A DNA stretch of 64,000 bases from Paenibacillus polysaccharolyticus (GTDB taxonomy: Bacteria > Bacillota > Bacilli > Paenibacillales > Paenibacillaceae). Each line of letters begins with the position of its first letter. Position 1 is the first letter of the stretch. The notes beneath the pieces are model-generated. The model was not told the origin of the DNA. It was given only the letters and a program-made list of their open reading frames with translations, and made no database searches. Where the stretch lies: assembly GCF_900102085.1 (NCBI RefSeq), contig NZ_FMVM01000007.1, positions 1 to 64,000 on the forward strand, read 5' to 3'. The translations under genes and the position numbers were made by a program. Shown piece by piece: positions 29,183 to 38,845 of the stretch.

Positions 29183-30745
29183 CTAAGGAATGTATAGAAT
29201 CTGTCCTTCTTCAACAACCTGTTCAGTTAATCGATTATATAACTGAAGCTCCCTGGTGCTAAGCTGATATCTGTCTGCAATGGCATCGAGTGTTTCTTCG
29301 CGCTGTACGATGCACAGCTTGACTTTGCGGAATGGCGTCTGATCCACAATCGTACCCAGGAACAGATTTTTCCATTCTACATCTTCTGCCTGACGATCCT
29401 CTTCCGAAACAACTCCATCTGAAACCTCCTCACTGCGTTCACCCTCAACTTCACGGACGGCCCGGCCGGATGATAACAGAGAAGAAATGCCCACGCCTTC
29501 TTCTTCTCTTCGTGACGATTCTTTCTTGCTACCAAAAGCAACCTTAAGCTCTGGCTTGTCTTCCGCCTCAGCTATTGCCTCAGGGAGGAATTCCTCATTC
29601 TGTAACAGCGAGGCTTCCTCTGCCACTTCCAGTGAAGGCCGATCTTCTTCGGGCTGAGCCGGTTCAGATCCAGCAAATACATCTTGCCAGTTCTCGGTCT
29701 GCGGCTGTGCCACAGCATTCGAAATGAACTGCTCTTCTTGCGAACCACCTGACCTCGCTTCTTCAAAGTGCCATACCTCAGGCGTAGTTTCTTCAAGAGG
29801 TTTCCATGCTGCTTCAGAACGCGCCTGCTCAGAAGCCTCTGAACTCCATAATCCTGAATTTTCGGATACACTATTTACCGAAGGTTCAGACCATGCTGGG
29901 GCTTCATCTTCTATCGGAAGCAATGGCTCCGCTTCAGGATAAGAAGCTAGTCTGTCAGCCGTTTCAGCCATGAATGACGAGATTGGAGAAGGGACCTCAT
30001 GCATTTCATGTGATGCCTGTGATGGTACAATCCCCTCATCTGAATCAGGCAATCTATTTTCATCCGATTCATCCGTTGAAGCAACATCAGATGGTAGTGG
30101 ATCGGCAGATGACTGGTTCCAGTAGGCTTGCGATAGTTCTTCATACTCTGATTGCTGTTCACTTCTTGGCGACAAATCAGCAGATTCCGGAGAACCATAT
30201 GCAATAAGCTCAGCTGCATTCGCCAGCTCTTGCTCTTCGTTACGCAAACCGGCTTGTTCCGACAGCTCCAACAGCTCGGACTGCTCTGTCTGACTCAATT
30301 CGTTCTCTCTGTTGTCAGGCTGAGCCTCGGGTGAATGAACAACCGTGAATTCATCTGCCGACCACACTTGTGGCTCCTCGACCGGGAAACCTTCAATCCC
30401 TCGCAGGGACAGTACACCTGTAATGTTCAGACTTCGACTGGATAACAGGTCTACATCAAAATTTTCAATCTCGATTGAAATATCATCAATGGATCTAACC
30501 CGGTTCAATGGCACGGTAATTTCGACTGGAATAAAATGCTTTAATTCCTCCGAATCCTCGCTCTCCCCCCGGTATGTTCCTGTAAGTAGCAGATGCCCCC
30601 TCAAGGTGGCATGGTCGTCCTGTCCAATCACCTGAATACGCGGATAGAGTTCAATTTCCTCCAATTCCTCAATGGCAGGCACTCCCTCAGACAAATGAAC
30701 GCGCTCATAAATATCGAACCGCAAACCGTATGGTTGATTCAACAA
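29183..30745 (-). CDS. spoVID: Stage VI sporulation protein D, coat encasement factor
   Basis: 520 residues. The conserved N-terminal domain (~1-130, LRFDIYERVHLSEGVPAIEEL) drives spore encasement; the middle (~130-445) is acidic low-complexity rich in Glu, Ser and Gln; a C-terminal LysM (~475-520, VQREETLDAIADRYQLSTREL to ILYIP) ends the protein. In Bacillus SpoVID recruits SafA, encoded at 754-2385. TTG start at 30745 with AGGAGG 9 nt upstream. Position between valS and the hem operon is conserved. Confidence 0.9.
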   Translation of the reverse strand: MLNQPYGLRFDIYERVHLSEGVPAIEELEEIELYPRIQVIGQDDHATLRGHLLLTGTYRGESEDSEELKHFIPVEITVPLNRVRSIDDISIEIENFDVDLLSSRSLNITGVLSLRGIEGFPVEEPQVWSADEFTVVHSPEAQPDNRENELSQTEQSELLELSEQAGLRNEEQELANAAELIAYGSPESADLSPRSEQQSEYEELSQAYWNQSSADPLPSDVASTDESDENRLPDSDEGIVPSQASHEMHEVPSPISSFMAETADRLASYPEAEPLLPIEDEAPAWSEPSVNSVSENSGLWSSEASEQARSEAAWKPLEETTPEVWHFEEARSGGSQEEQFISNAVAQPQTENWQDVFAGSEPAQPEEDRPSLEVAEEASLLQNEEFLPEAIAEAEDKPELKVAFGSKKESSRREEEGVGISSLLSSGRAVREVEGERSEEVSDGVVSEEDRQAEDVEWKNLFLGTIVDQTPFRKVKLCIVQREETLDAIADRYQLSTRELQLYNRLTEQVVEEGQILYIP

Positions 30746-30874
30746 AGGTGGCGTCCTCCTTTCGGCATATGTTCACCATGATCCTTCTCATGGGACTGAT
30801 CCATGGTCCAATCCTTCGTTACCCATCTATATGCCTGAACTAGGGTGGGCATGCCACCTTTGTTAAAAAAGCCC

Positions 30875-31070
30875 GTTCTGTATATGTTGAACTAAGAGTT
30901 TACACAGTCCACTCCGATGACAGAAGAACCTTCCAATCGCTGTTATCTCCAGATTTTTTGAATTCCCTTTTCCAAAGGGAAAAATCCGGCGATAAAGGCG
31001 AGCGCTTCGCTTTTCCAGGTTTTTTCTGTCCTCTCCGTTAAAGTGTAAAAATAGCTATCTTATATAGTCA
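30875..31070. repeat. Dispersed hairpin-forming repeat, copy 1
   Basis: 196 bp between spoVID and the pseudouridine synthase gene. It shares with 33402-33639 the ordered blocks GTTGAACTAA, GTTTACACAG, ACTCCGATGACAGAA, CCAGATTTTTTGA, AAATCCGG.GATAAAG, CGCTTCGCTTTT, AGGTTTTTTCTGTCCTCTCC, GTGTAAA and TTATATAGTC. Its two halves are imperfect inverted repeats of each other. It codes for nothing. Confidence 0.85.
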
Positions 31071-31103
31071 CAACACTTTTTAAACACCTTAGAAAGCCAA
31101 AAA

Positions 31104-31134
31104 CAAAAAAACAGACCCATTAGATCAGGTCTGT
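31104..31134 (-). terminator. Terminator of the hem operon
   Basis: Minus strand: ACAGACC ... GGGTCTGT followed by T7. The 5' arm overlaps the last codons of the pseudouridine synthase gene. Confidence 0.88.
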
Positions 31135-32045
31135 CCTTCTACGCTATGACTCTCCCTCGCTGCCAATTGTTCAAAGTCCGCTGGCCAGGGGTCTTGTACT
31201 TCAATTAAGGCTCCGGTTAAAGGATGGTTAAAGCTCAGCACTTCGCCATGCAATGCCTGCCTGCCTATGATGTCTGAACGCCCCCCATACAGTTTGTCAC
31301 CGACAAGAGGGTACCCGGCATAGCTGAGATGCACGCGAATCTGATGTGTACGCCCTGTTTCCAGCTTCAGACGTACCAGCGTTGCCCTCTCCCATACATG
31401 CACGATGTCCACATGAGTAATTGCATCCTGGCCTCCTTCGGAGACACGTCTGCGTTGCTTGTGGTGCCTGTCCTTACCAATCGGCGCATCAATCTTGCGG
31501 AGATCACTGGGTACTTGTCCGCCTGTGATAGCAACATACTGACGATCGATTGCTTTGAGACGCATCGCTTCATCCAGTTTCGCGAGCGCAAAAGCATTTT
31601 TGGCATATAAAACAGGACCGGTCGTATCTTCATCCAGACGATGAACATGACGCACACTGGTCTCGATCCCATTGATCTCATAATACGAAGCTACCGCATG
31701 ATCCAGCGTAACGACCTTTTCTTCACGACCTCCATCCGGATGAAGCTTCATGCCAGCCGGTTTGTGCACGACGAGACAGAAATCATCCTCATACAATACA
31801 TCCAGATCAGCCCAGCGTGGCTCCACACCCAGCGGTTGCACAGCAAAAAGGGCCAGCCGAAGCCGGTCCCCTGCTAGCTGTACTCCCTGGGTTGCCTTGA
31901 GCTGATGCAGCAGCTTCTCCGGGAACTTGAGTTCAGACAGGAGCCACTGTTCAGCAGCAGCTTGTCTGTCCTCTTTTCCAGTCACCACCTTGCCTGGCAT
32001 CAGTTCAAGCCATTGACCGCGACGTTTCCAGCTTTTTATACTCAT
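31125..32045 (-). CDS. RluA-family RNA pseudouridine synthase
   Basis: 306 residues. Isomerises specific uridines in rRNA or tRNA. The catalytic motif HRLDEDTTG carries the essential Asp; [28 protein letters not shown] is the second family signature. The N-terminal part (~1-85) lacks a clear S4 domain. Target cannot be told from sequence. The ATG overlaps the hemL stop (ATGA), so it is the last gene of the haem operon, with no obvious functional link. Confidence 0.9.
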   Translation of the reverse strand: MSIKSWKRRGQWLELMPGKVVTGKEDRQAAAEQWLLSELKFPEKLLHQLKATQGVQLAGDRLRLALFAVQPLGVEPRWADLDVLYEDDFCLVVHKPAGMKLHPDGGREEKVVTLDHAVASYYEINGIETSVRHVHRLDEDTTGPVLYAKNAFALAKLDEAMRLKAIDRQYVAITGGQVPSDLRKIDAPIGKDRHHKQRRRVSEGGQDAITHVDIVHVWERATLVRLKLETGRTHQIRVHLSYAGYPLVGDKLYGGRSDIIGRQALHGEVLSFNHPLTGALIEVQDPWPADFEQLAARESHSVEGQT

Positions 32046-33346
32046 AGCGACTGCAAAGCCTTACGGTTGGCCTCAATGGTATCCTCGATATCCTGCTCCG
32101 TATGCACACCGGACACGAACATCCCTTCATACTGGGACGGCGCCACGCTGACACCTTGATCAATCATCGCTGCAAAATAACGGCGGAACTGATCCAGATT
32201 GCTTTCTTTGGCAATATCATAATTCGTTACCGGTACAGCACTGAAGAATGGGCATACCATTGAACCGACACGGTTAATCGTTACCGCCACACCTGCTTCT
32301 GCTGCATTTTTCTCGAATCCAGCTTGCAAACGTGCAGACAACATCTCCAAACGATCATAAACTTCCGGTGTCAAAAGTTTCAGCGTCGTATAACCTGCAG
32401 CCATAGCCAGCGGATTACCACTTAGTGTACCAGCCTGATAGATTGGGCCTGTCGGCGCAATCTGTTCCATCAGATCCCGGCGACCGCCATAAGCTCCAAC
32501 TGGAAGCCCGCCGCCGATAACTTTACCCAGACACGTTAAATCCGGTGTAACGCCAAAACGACCTTGTGCACAGTGAAGTCCTACACGGAAACCCGTCATC
32601 ACCTCATCAAAGATGAGCAGGCTTCCATACTCCGTAGTCACACTACGCAATCCTTCCAGAAAACCGGCAGCTGGAGGTACGACACCCATATTGCCAGCAA
32701 CTGGCTCCACGATTACACCCGCAATTTCTTCTCCGTATCGTTCAAAGGCAAGACGCACGGACTGCAAATCATTGTAAGGAACCGTAATTGTATTCACGGC
32801 CACACCTTCGGGCACTCCAGGACTGTCCGGCAGTCCAAGGGTGGCTACCCCTGATCCAGCTTTGATCAGCAAACTGTCGGCATGGCCATGGTAGGAACCT
32901 TCAAATTTCAAAATTTTACTACGTCCCGTTGACCCGCGCGCCAATCGAATGGCACTCATCGTTGCTTCCGTACCGGAATTCACCATGCGCACGATATCGA
33001 TGGAAGGCACACGCTCGCACACCAGCTTTGCCATCTCTGTCTCAAGCAGGGTTGGTGCACCGAAACTTGTGCCCTTAAGAGCTGTCTCCCGAAGTGCTTC
33101 CACAACTTCAGGATGAGCATGTCCCATAATCAGCGGGCCCCATGAACCTACGTAATCAATGAACACATTGCCATCAATATCGTAAATTTTGGAGCCCTCA
33201 CCGCGTTCGGCATAGATCGGTGTGAGTCCGACAGATTTGAATGCCCGAACCGGACTATTCACTCCTCCAGGTATGTACTGCTTGGCTTCCTCAAATGCGC
33301 TGCGTGAGCGCTCATCATTGCGACGATTGCCTTGTTGTGCAGTCAA
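32042..33346 (-). CDS. hemL: Glutamate-1-semialdehyde 2,1-aminomutase
   Basis: 434 residues, PLP enzyme producing 5-aminolevulinate from the HemA product. [16 protein letters not shown] is the family start, [12 protein letters not shown] the cofactor Asp region, and [18 protein letters not shown] carries the PLP lysine. TTG start at 33346 with AAGGAGG 7 nt upstream. The 382-bp gap to hemB contains a repeat element. Confidence 0.96.
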   Translation of the reverse strand: MTAQQGNRRNDERSRSAFEEAKQYIPGGVNSPVRAFKSVGLTPIYAERGEGSKIYDIDGNVFIDYVGSWGPLIMGHAHPEVVEALRETALKGTSFGAPTLLETEMAKLVCERVPSIDIVRMVNSGTEATMSAIRLARGSTGRSKILKFEGSYHGHADSLLIKAGSGVATLGLPDSPGVPEGVAVNTITVPYNDLQSVRLAFERYGEEIAGVIVEPVAGNMGVVPPAAGFLEGLRSVTTEYGSLLIFDEVMTGFRVGLHCAQGRFGVTPDLTCLGKVIGGGLPVGAYGGRRDLMEQIAPTGPIYQAGTLSGNPLAMAAGYTTLKLLTPEVYDRLEMLSARLQAGFEKNAAEAGVAVTINRVGSMVCPFFSAVPVTNYDIAKESNLDQFRRYFAAMIDQGVSVAPSQYEGMFVSGVHTEQDIEDTIEANRKALQSL

Positions 33347-33401
33347 TGAACATCCTCCTTAATGTAACGACCTCGCTTGCAGAGAGACTGATGCATTTAA
33401 T

Positions 33402-33639
33402 GACTAGATAAGTTGAACTAAAGATGTTTACACAGACACTCCGATGACAGAATAACCTGGAGAGTAGCGGTTATCCCCAGATTTTTTGATTTTATTTTTC
33501 ATAAGGGGAAAATCCGGTGATAAAGACTGAGTCAATGCTTCCGAAGTAGCTTTCTTTCAGAAAGCTTTCAGCTTCGCTTTTACAGGTTTTTTCTGTCCTC
33601 TCCGTTTCAGTGTAAATGATCTGTTCAACTTATATAGTC
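33402..33639. repeat. Dispersed hairpin-forming repeat, copy 2
   Basis: 238 bp in the hemB-hemL gap. Terminal inverted repeats GACTAGATAAGTTGAAC (33402-33418) and the reverse complement of GACTATATAAGTTGAAC (33623-33639) differ at one base in 17. Inside, GTTTACACAGAC...CGATGACAGAATAACCTG pairs with the right-hand CAGGTTTTTTCTGTCCTCTCCG...GTGTAAA, and a second nested pair TTATCCCCAGATTTT / AAAATCCGGTGATAA follows. Shared blocks with 30875-31070 are listed there. Confidence 0.88.
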
Positions 33640-33728
33640 TGCCGCACCACTCTCTAAAAAAGCAAGGTCTATAGGTTTTATTGGCATAGATAAAGAACAT
33701 ATATGGTTACTCGTTGGTAGTCATTGGT

Positions 33729-34730
33729 TTACTTTTCTGCCAGCCATCTTGATGCATCTTTGGCGTAATACGTAATAATCATATCTGCCCCGGCACGTTT
33801 CATGCTGAGCAAGATTTCCATGGCCACCTTTTTCTCATCAATCCATCCTTGAATTGCGGCCGCCTTCACCATTGCATACTCCCCGCTTACATTATAAGCA
33901 ACGAGCGGAAGATCAAACTGATCCTTAATGGTACGCATAATATCGAGATAGGAAAGTGATGGTTTCACCATCAGCATGTCCGCTCCCTCCAGCACATCCG
34001 TTTCCGCTTCGCGCAACGCTTCTCTAGCATTCGCCGGGTCCATCTGATAGGATTTCCGGTCTCCGAATTGCGGTGTGGAATCTGCTGCTTCACGGAATGG
34101 GCCATAAAATGCTGAAGCGTATTTGACGGAATAAGACATAATCGGAATATGATTAAATCCATTCTCATCCAGCCCTGCACGAATAGCCTGTACAAATCCA
34201 TCCATCATATTTGACGGTGCAATAATATCTGCGCCTGCCTTCGCTTGCGATACGGCTGTTTTCACCAGCAGTTCCAAGGACTCGTCATTCAGAACATCAC
34301 CGCAGATATGTCCATCAATCTCCGTAGTGTGCACCATGCCGCAGTGACCATGATCGGTGAATTCACATAGACAAGTGTCTGCAATCACCAGTAATTCAGG
34401 ATACCAGGATTTGATCAATCTCGTCGCTTCCTGCACAATGCCATCCTCTGCAAAACCGGATGAACCTACACTGTCTTTTGTTTCCGGAATCCCGAACAGC
34501 AGTACAGCCGGAATACCAAGCTCTGCGATTTCCGTGACTTCTTCCTGCAGACGGTCCAGCGAGAAACGGAATACACCCGGCATCGATTTAATCTCGGACT
34601 TTACATTTTCACCGTATGTGACATAGATCGGTTGAATAAAATCATCCACAGTCAAGTGTGTCTCTCTTACCATGTTGCGAATACCTGCCGATTGACGTAA
34701 ACGGCGATGACGTACGATTGGAAAACCCAT
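33729..34730 (-). CDS. hemB: Delta-aminolevulinic acid dehydratase (porphobilinogen synthase)
   Basis: 333 residues. Condenses two 5-aminolevulinates. The Schiff-base lysines lie in [15 protein letters not shown] and [27 protein letters not shown] provides the zinc-binding cysteines, so it is a zinc-type enzyme. GGAGG precedes the ATG by 10 nt. Confidence 0.97.
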   Translation of the reverse strand: MGFPIVRHRRLRQSAGIRNMVRETHLTVDDFIQPIYVTYGENVKSEIKSMPGVFRFSLDRLQEEVTEIAELGIPAVLLFGIPETKDSVGSSGFAEDGIVQEATRLIKSWYPELLVIADTCLCEFTDHGHCGMVHTTEIDGHICGDVLNDESLELLVKTAVSQAKAGADIIAPSNMMDGFVQAIRAGLDENGFNHIPIMSYSVKYASAFYGPFREAADSTPQFGDRKSYQMDPANAREALREAETDVLEGADMLMVKPSLSYLDIMRTIKDQFDLPLVAYNVSGEYAMVKAAAIQGWIDEKKVAMEILLSMKRAGADMIITYYAKDASRWLAEK

Positions 34731-34761
34731 CTATCTTTTACCTCCTAAAATTTCATTTTGT

Positions 34762-34804
34762 AAAAAGGGAAGCGCGCTGGTTCTTCTCGAATTCAGCACG
34801 CTTC
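34762..34804 (-). terminator. Terminator-like hairpin inside the hem operon
   Basis: Minus strand: GAAGCGTGCTG ... CAGCGCGCTTC (11-bp stem) then CCCTTTTT, between the cobA-hemD fusion and hemB. It could reduce read-through to hemB-hemL. Confidence 0.5.
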
Positions 34805-34830
34805 ATATGTTCAGCCGAAGCTAGTCCAAC

Positions 34831-36390
34831 TTAATTGTTGACAATACCGACACTGCCAGCACGTTTCCACTCACACAAAACATCGATCAAGCTAGTCATT
34901 GTCGCTTCTTTCGCCATAAGAGTAACCTCCAGTCCAGCAGCCTCCGCAGTCTTCGCGGTAACCGGACCAATACAAGCAACCTCTACTCCCTTCAGCAACG
35001 GCAACGGATCTTCCACACCCATTCGTTTCAGCATCTTCATGAAGTTTTTCACGGTGGATGAGCTTGTAAAGGTCACTGCATGAATACCGCCCTCTTCAAG
35101 AAGCTTAAGTAATTCGTCATCATCCTCACCTGCAAGAATGGTGTCATAGATGATCGCCTCGGTAACGTGCAGTCCGCGTGCTGACAATTGCTCCGGCAAC
35201 CACGACCGTGCGAGATCACCGTGTGGAATCAGCACGTTCTGGCCTGCCTTCAACTCACTTTCAAATGCTTCGAGCATGCCTTCTGCCTGAAAAGGCCCTT
35301 TGACAACTTCGGGTGCAATACCGTGCTTGCGCAGTGCTTCTGCCGTAGATGGTCCTACTGCTGCAATTCTCGCCTGATGAAGCGAGCGAATGTCCTTACC
35401 TTCGTTTTCCAGATGACGGAAGAAAAACTCCACGCCATTGACACTTGTGAAAAAGACCCAATCAAACGTATTTAACGCATGCAGCGCATCTTTGACACTT
35501 TGTTTGGAGGATTCACTAGACGGCATAACCGTCTCAATGACTGGGAACTCATAGGGTTCACCACCGAGTTCTTCAATGCGATTCACCAGTTCACTCGCCT
35601 GACTGCGAGCACGGGTAACCAGAATTCGTTTGCCAAACAGCGGCAGCACCTCTGCCCATTTCAATTGCTCCCGCTGGTTGACCACATCTCCAACAACGAT
35701 GACAGCTGGTGGCTGAAAATTCGCCGCAATGACTTTGGCTTCGATATCTTCCAGCGTACCCGTGATGGTATCCTGTTCTGCCCGAGTTCCCCAACGTACA
35801 AGCGCCACAGGTGTGCTGGCCGGACGGCCATGACGAATGAGCTGTTCGCTAATATAGCCGATCTTGGCAACCCCCATCATAAACACCAGTGTGCCCGTAG
35901 CGTTGGTTACTTTATCCCATTGAATGCTACGATCCAGCTTGTCCGGGCTTTCATGTCCGGTAATGATCGAGATGGAGGAAGCATAATCCCGGTGCGTCAC
36001 CGGAATACCCGCATATGCAGGTACGCTGATTGCTGCGGTTACTCCAGGAACGATCTCAAACGGAATGCCGTTTTTGTGCAGCAACTCTGCCTCTTCCCCA
36101 ACCCGTCCGAATATGGTCGGATCTCCGCCTTTCAAACGCACAACCACTTTGCCTTCAAGCGCCAAATCCACAAGTAGCTGGTTAATCTCTTCCTGTTTCA
36201 TCGTATGTCGATCCGGTCGTTTCCCCACATAAATTTTGACGGCACCGGGTTTCATCAGTTTCAACAATCGCGGACTCGCGAGTCGATCATAAACCACGGC
36301 GTCAGCCTTGCCTATGCTTTCCCAACCTTTTACCGTAATCAGCCTTGCATCCCCAGGACCCGCACCTACCAAAAAGACTTTCCCCGCCAT
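34831..36390 (-). CDS. cobA-hemD: Fused uroporphyrinogen-III C-methyltransferase / uroporphyrinogen-III synthase
   Basis: 519 residues. Residues ~1-245 form a SUMT domain (VFLVGAGPGDARLITVKG, GRVGEEAELL, PGVTAAISVPAYAGIPVTHR, MGVAKIGYI) that methylates uroporphyrinogen III to precorrin-2; ~255-519 form a HemD domain (RILVTRARSQASELV, VFFTSVNGVEFFF, VTFTSSSTVKNF, CIGPVTAKTAE) that closes the ring. The fusion joins haem and sirohaem/B12 branches. ATG at 36390 is chosen: GGGGA precedes it and it starts 4 nt past the hemC stop; the upstream frame to 36438 runs into hemC. Confidence 0.95.
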   Translation of the reverse strand: MAGKVFLVGAGPGDARLITVKGWESIGKADAVVYDRLASPRLLKLMKPGAVKIYVGKRPDRHTMKQEEINQLLVDLALEGKVVVRLKGGDPTIFGRVGEEAELLHKNGIPFEIVPGVTAAISVPAYAGIPVTHRDYASSISIITGHESPDKLDRSIQWDKVTNATGTLVFMMGVAKIGYISEQLIRHGRPASTPVALVRWGTRAEQDTITGTLEDIEAKVIAANFQPPAVIVVGDVVNQREQLKWAEVLPLFGKRILVTRARSQASELVNRIEELGGEPYEFPVIETVMPSSESSKQSVKDALHALNTFDWVFFTSVNGVEFFFRHLENEGKDIRSLHQARIAAVGPSTAEALRKHGIAPEVVKGPFQAEGMLEAFESELKAGQNVLIPHGDLARSWLPEQLSARGLHVTEAIIYDTILAGEDDDELLKLLEEGGIHAVTFTSSSTVKNFMKMLKRMGVEDPLPLLKGVEVACIGPVTAKTAEAAGLEVTLMAKEATMTSLIDVLCEWKRAGSVGIVNN

Positions 36391-36394
36391 GCCT

Positions 36395-37345
36395 TCATCC
36401 CCTAACTTCTGCCAGTATCTGTTCAGCCCCGCGATCAATTAACTTCCAAGCCACTTCTTCTCCCAGGCGAACCGGATCTTTGCCGCTCAATGTTTCTTTC
36501 AAAATCATCCTGCCATCCGGCATCCCAACCATTCCCGTTAATTGTAACTTGTTTTCACCGTTCAGGGAATCATCTCCTGGCATCCACACCGCATGTGCGC
36601 CGATCGGCACCTGACACCCTCCGTTTAAGACACTCAAGAAACGACGCTCTGCCATGACCGGCGCAGCTGTTGCTGGATCGTTATAGAGGGTGAGCAAATG
36701 GAGTAGCTCCTCGTCATCCTCACGGCACTCAATGCCAAGAGCGCCTTGGCCTACAGCAGGAAGGCAGGCTTCCTCAGACAAATATTCGGTAATTCGATCC
36801 TCCCAGCCCATCCGATACAAGCCTGCTGCTGCCAAAATAATGGCGTCCAGGCCTTCGGTTTCGAGCTTCCGCAGACGTGAGTCGATATTGCCACGAATCG
36901 ATTCCAGCTGAAGATCAGGTCGGTACGCCTTCAACTGACTTGATCTCCGCAGACTGCTTGTTCCAACCCGGGCACCCTCTGGCAATTGATCCAGCGTAAG
37001 CCCGCCGCGAGAGACTAACGCATCCCGAGGATCAGCTCGACGGGGAACGGCACCGTTAACAAGCCCTTCAGGGAGCTCGGAAGGCATGTCCTTCATACTG
37101 TGCACGGCCATATCGATGGTGTGATCAAGCATTGCCTGTTCAATCTCTTTAACAAACAAACCTTTACCACCCACTTTGGACAAAGTCACATCCAGAATGA
37201 GATCTCCCTTTGTCACGATCTTATGTACCTCAAAGTCAAAAGCTAAATCTTCCCGCTCACAAATATTGCGTAAGTCCTGAATCACATAGCCGGTCTGGGT
37301 TAGTGCCAGAGCGCTTTGTCTGCTGCCCACTTTAATTGTCCGCAT
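36395..37345 (-). CDS. hemC: Hydroxymethylbilane synthase (porphobilinogen deaminase)
   Basis: 316 residues. Polymerises four porphobilinogens. [13 protein letters not shown] is the start motif, [16 protein letters not shown] the active-site loop, and the dipyrromethane-binding cysteine is in [19 protein letters not shown] lies 10 nt before the ATG. Confidence 0.97.
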   Translation of the reverse strand: MRTIKVGSRQSALALTQTGYVIQDLRNICEREDLAFDFEVHKIVTKGDLILDVTLSKVGGKGLFVKEIEQAMLDHTIDMAVHSMKDMPSELPEGLVNGAVPRRADPRDALVSRGGLTLDQLPEGARVGTSSLRRSSQLKAYRPDLQLESIRGNIDSRLRKLETEGLDAIILAAAGLYRMGWEDRITEYLSEEACLPAVGQGALGIECREDDEELLHLLTLYNDPATAAPVMAERRFLSVLNGGCQVPIGAHAVWMPGDDSLNGENKLQLTGMVGMPDGRMILKETLSGKDPVRLGEEVAWKLIDRGAEQILAEVRG

Positions 37346-37347
37346 AT

Positions 37348-37998
37348 CTACATTTCCTCCTGATTACGGGATATCCAGTTCCCGATTTTTTCTTCGCTCC
37401 ACCACTCAAACTGACCCGTTCGTATCGTATCCAAAATGTCCATTTCCGTTAGACGGCGCAGTAGCGTACTTCTTACAGTTGGAGGCAGCCCGCGAGATTT
37501 AATCTCCATTCTCATCTGATGTAAAAAATCAAGATACGTCTCGTATTCATCTCCAAACTGTTGTTCAAGCAAAGCACGAATCTCGGCCGCCGCGGCAGGT
37601 CCTGCACCGGCAGTCGAGATGGCAATGCTTAACCGCCCTCGTCTAACCACACTCGGCGTAATAAAACTGCTATTACCGGAAGACATCGCATCGTTCACCA
37701 GTATTGCCCCAGCTTCAGCTTCTTGAACTACTGAATGATTAACATTCGGATCGTCCGTTGCTGCATATACGAGAAAGGCCCCCCGCAAATCTCCATTGCG
37801 GTAGGACCGGGCTATCCATTCGATTCGGGATTCCTGATGCAATTGTTCGAGAGTGGGCGTAAGCAGAGGGCTGACGACCGTAATTCGGGCCTCAGTCTGC
37901 AACAATCCTCTTACTTTACGCTCAGCAACACGTCCTCCACCGATCACGAGAACAGATTTGTCTGAAGTATTTACATAAATCGGCGTGTAGTGTTCCAT
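37348..37998 (-). CDS. Precorrin-2 dehydrogenase / probable sirohydrochlorin ferrochelatase
   Basis: 216 residues, equal in length to the N-terminal half of CysG and longer than the dehydrogenase-only type. The NAD site is [42 protein letters not shown] is the family mid-motif. It oxidises precorrin-2, made by the SUMT domain two genes downstream, and may insert iron to give sirohaem. ATG at 37998 with GGGAGAG 8 nt upstream is preferred over an in-frame ATG at 38088 inside hemX. Confidence 0.9.
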   Translation of the reverse strand: MEHYTPIYVNTSDKSVLVIGGGRVAERKVRGLLQTEARITVVSPLLTPTLEQLHQESRIEWIARSYRNGDLRGAFLVYAATDDPNVNHSVVQEAEAGAILVNDAMSSGNSSFITPSVVRRGRLSIAISTAGAGPAAAAEIRALLEQQFGDEYETYLDFLHQMRMEIKSRGLPPTVRSTLLRRLTEMDILDTIRTGQFEWWSEEKIGNWISRNQEEM

Positions 37999-38003
37999 AT
38001 CCT

Positions 38004-38840
38004 TCACTCTCCCGTCCAGCGATGAAACGCCGAATACGCATTGGATAAAAAGCTCATGATGACAAGTGCATATCCAATCAATGTCCATCTGGACATGATC
38101 ATCATCGAAAATTGCTTTCTTCTCTTGACTACGAAATAACCAACATAGATGGCAATCGCGAGACCCGTCGCAATCACCTTCAGATCAAGCAACAGATGCC
38201 ACCGTCGTTCCGCAACGATGGACAATACAGCCAGTACAACGGATACTCCCAGAAGCGGAGTACCAATCAATGTGGCACCATCCATATATTTTCCAATGAC
38301 CTCCAAGCTGGGTAAACGCCGTACCGTATCATTCCATTTTTTGTTTTTCAACTTATGGTGCAAGAACAGGTACAACAGCGCAAAGACCGAAGCAACCGTT
38401 AAAGCTGCAAAGCCCAGATTAGCCAGTGTAATGTGCATAATTAACAAACCGTGAACCGTCTGCCAGTTGTGCAACGAGATTTCGCCCGCTGTAAACCACA
38501 GCCGGTTCAAAACCGTTACCGAGAATCCAACAATATTGAGTAGCAGGATAACAAACTCTGAGCGTTGAACCCGGGTCATAATCAATGACATCAGCACAAT
38601 GCTGAACGAAAAAATAAACAAAAAATCAAATGTAGTATAGATCGGGAAGTGACCTTCAGCCCACATTCGCATGATAACATGGGTCACTTGCAGTCCCCAA
38701 ACAACAACAAGAAACCCTGTGCCTGTCCGCTTCGCCCCCGCATTGCGTCGAATGCAGTCCGAGAAATAGAACAGTAGGCTCAGGGCATACATATAAATTA
38801 AAGCTTCATAGACTTGTTCAGCAAGGGTCAAGTTGCCCAC
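38004..38840 (-). CDS. hemX: HemX, CcsA/ResC-like integral membrane protein
   Basis: 278 residues, about eight membrane helices, cytochrome-c-assembly (CcsA) fold; TTFDFLFIFSFSIVL and LNIVGFSVTVL are in the core. In B. subtilis HemX lowers HemA levels. The start is GTG at 38840 or TTG at 38831, the latter having AGGTGG upstream. Lies 5 nt after hemA, as in Bacillus. Confidence 0.9.
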   Translation of the reverse strand: MGNLTLAEQVYEALIYMYALSLLFYFSDCIRRNAGAKRTGTGFLVVVWGLQVTHVIMRMWAEGHFPIYTTFDFLFIFSFSIVLMSLIMTRVQRSEFVILLLNIVGFSVTVLNRLWFTAGEISLHNWQTVHGLLIMHITLANLGFAALTVASVFALLYLFLHHKLKNKKWNDTVRRLPSLEVIGKYMDGATLIGTPLLGVSVVLAVLSIVAERRWHLLLDLKVIATGLAIAIYVGYFVVKRRKQFSMMIMSRWTLIGYALVIMSFLSNAYSAFHRWTGE

Positions 38841-38845
38841 CTGCC

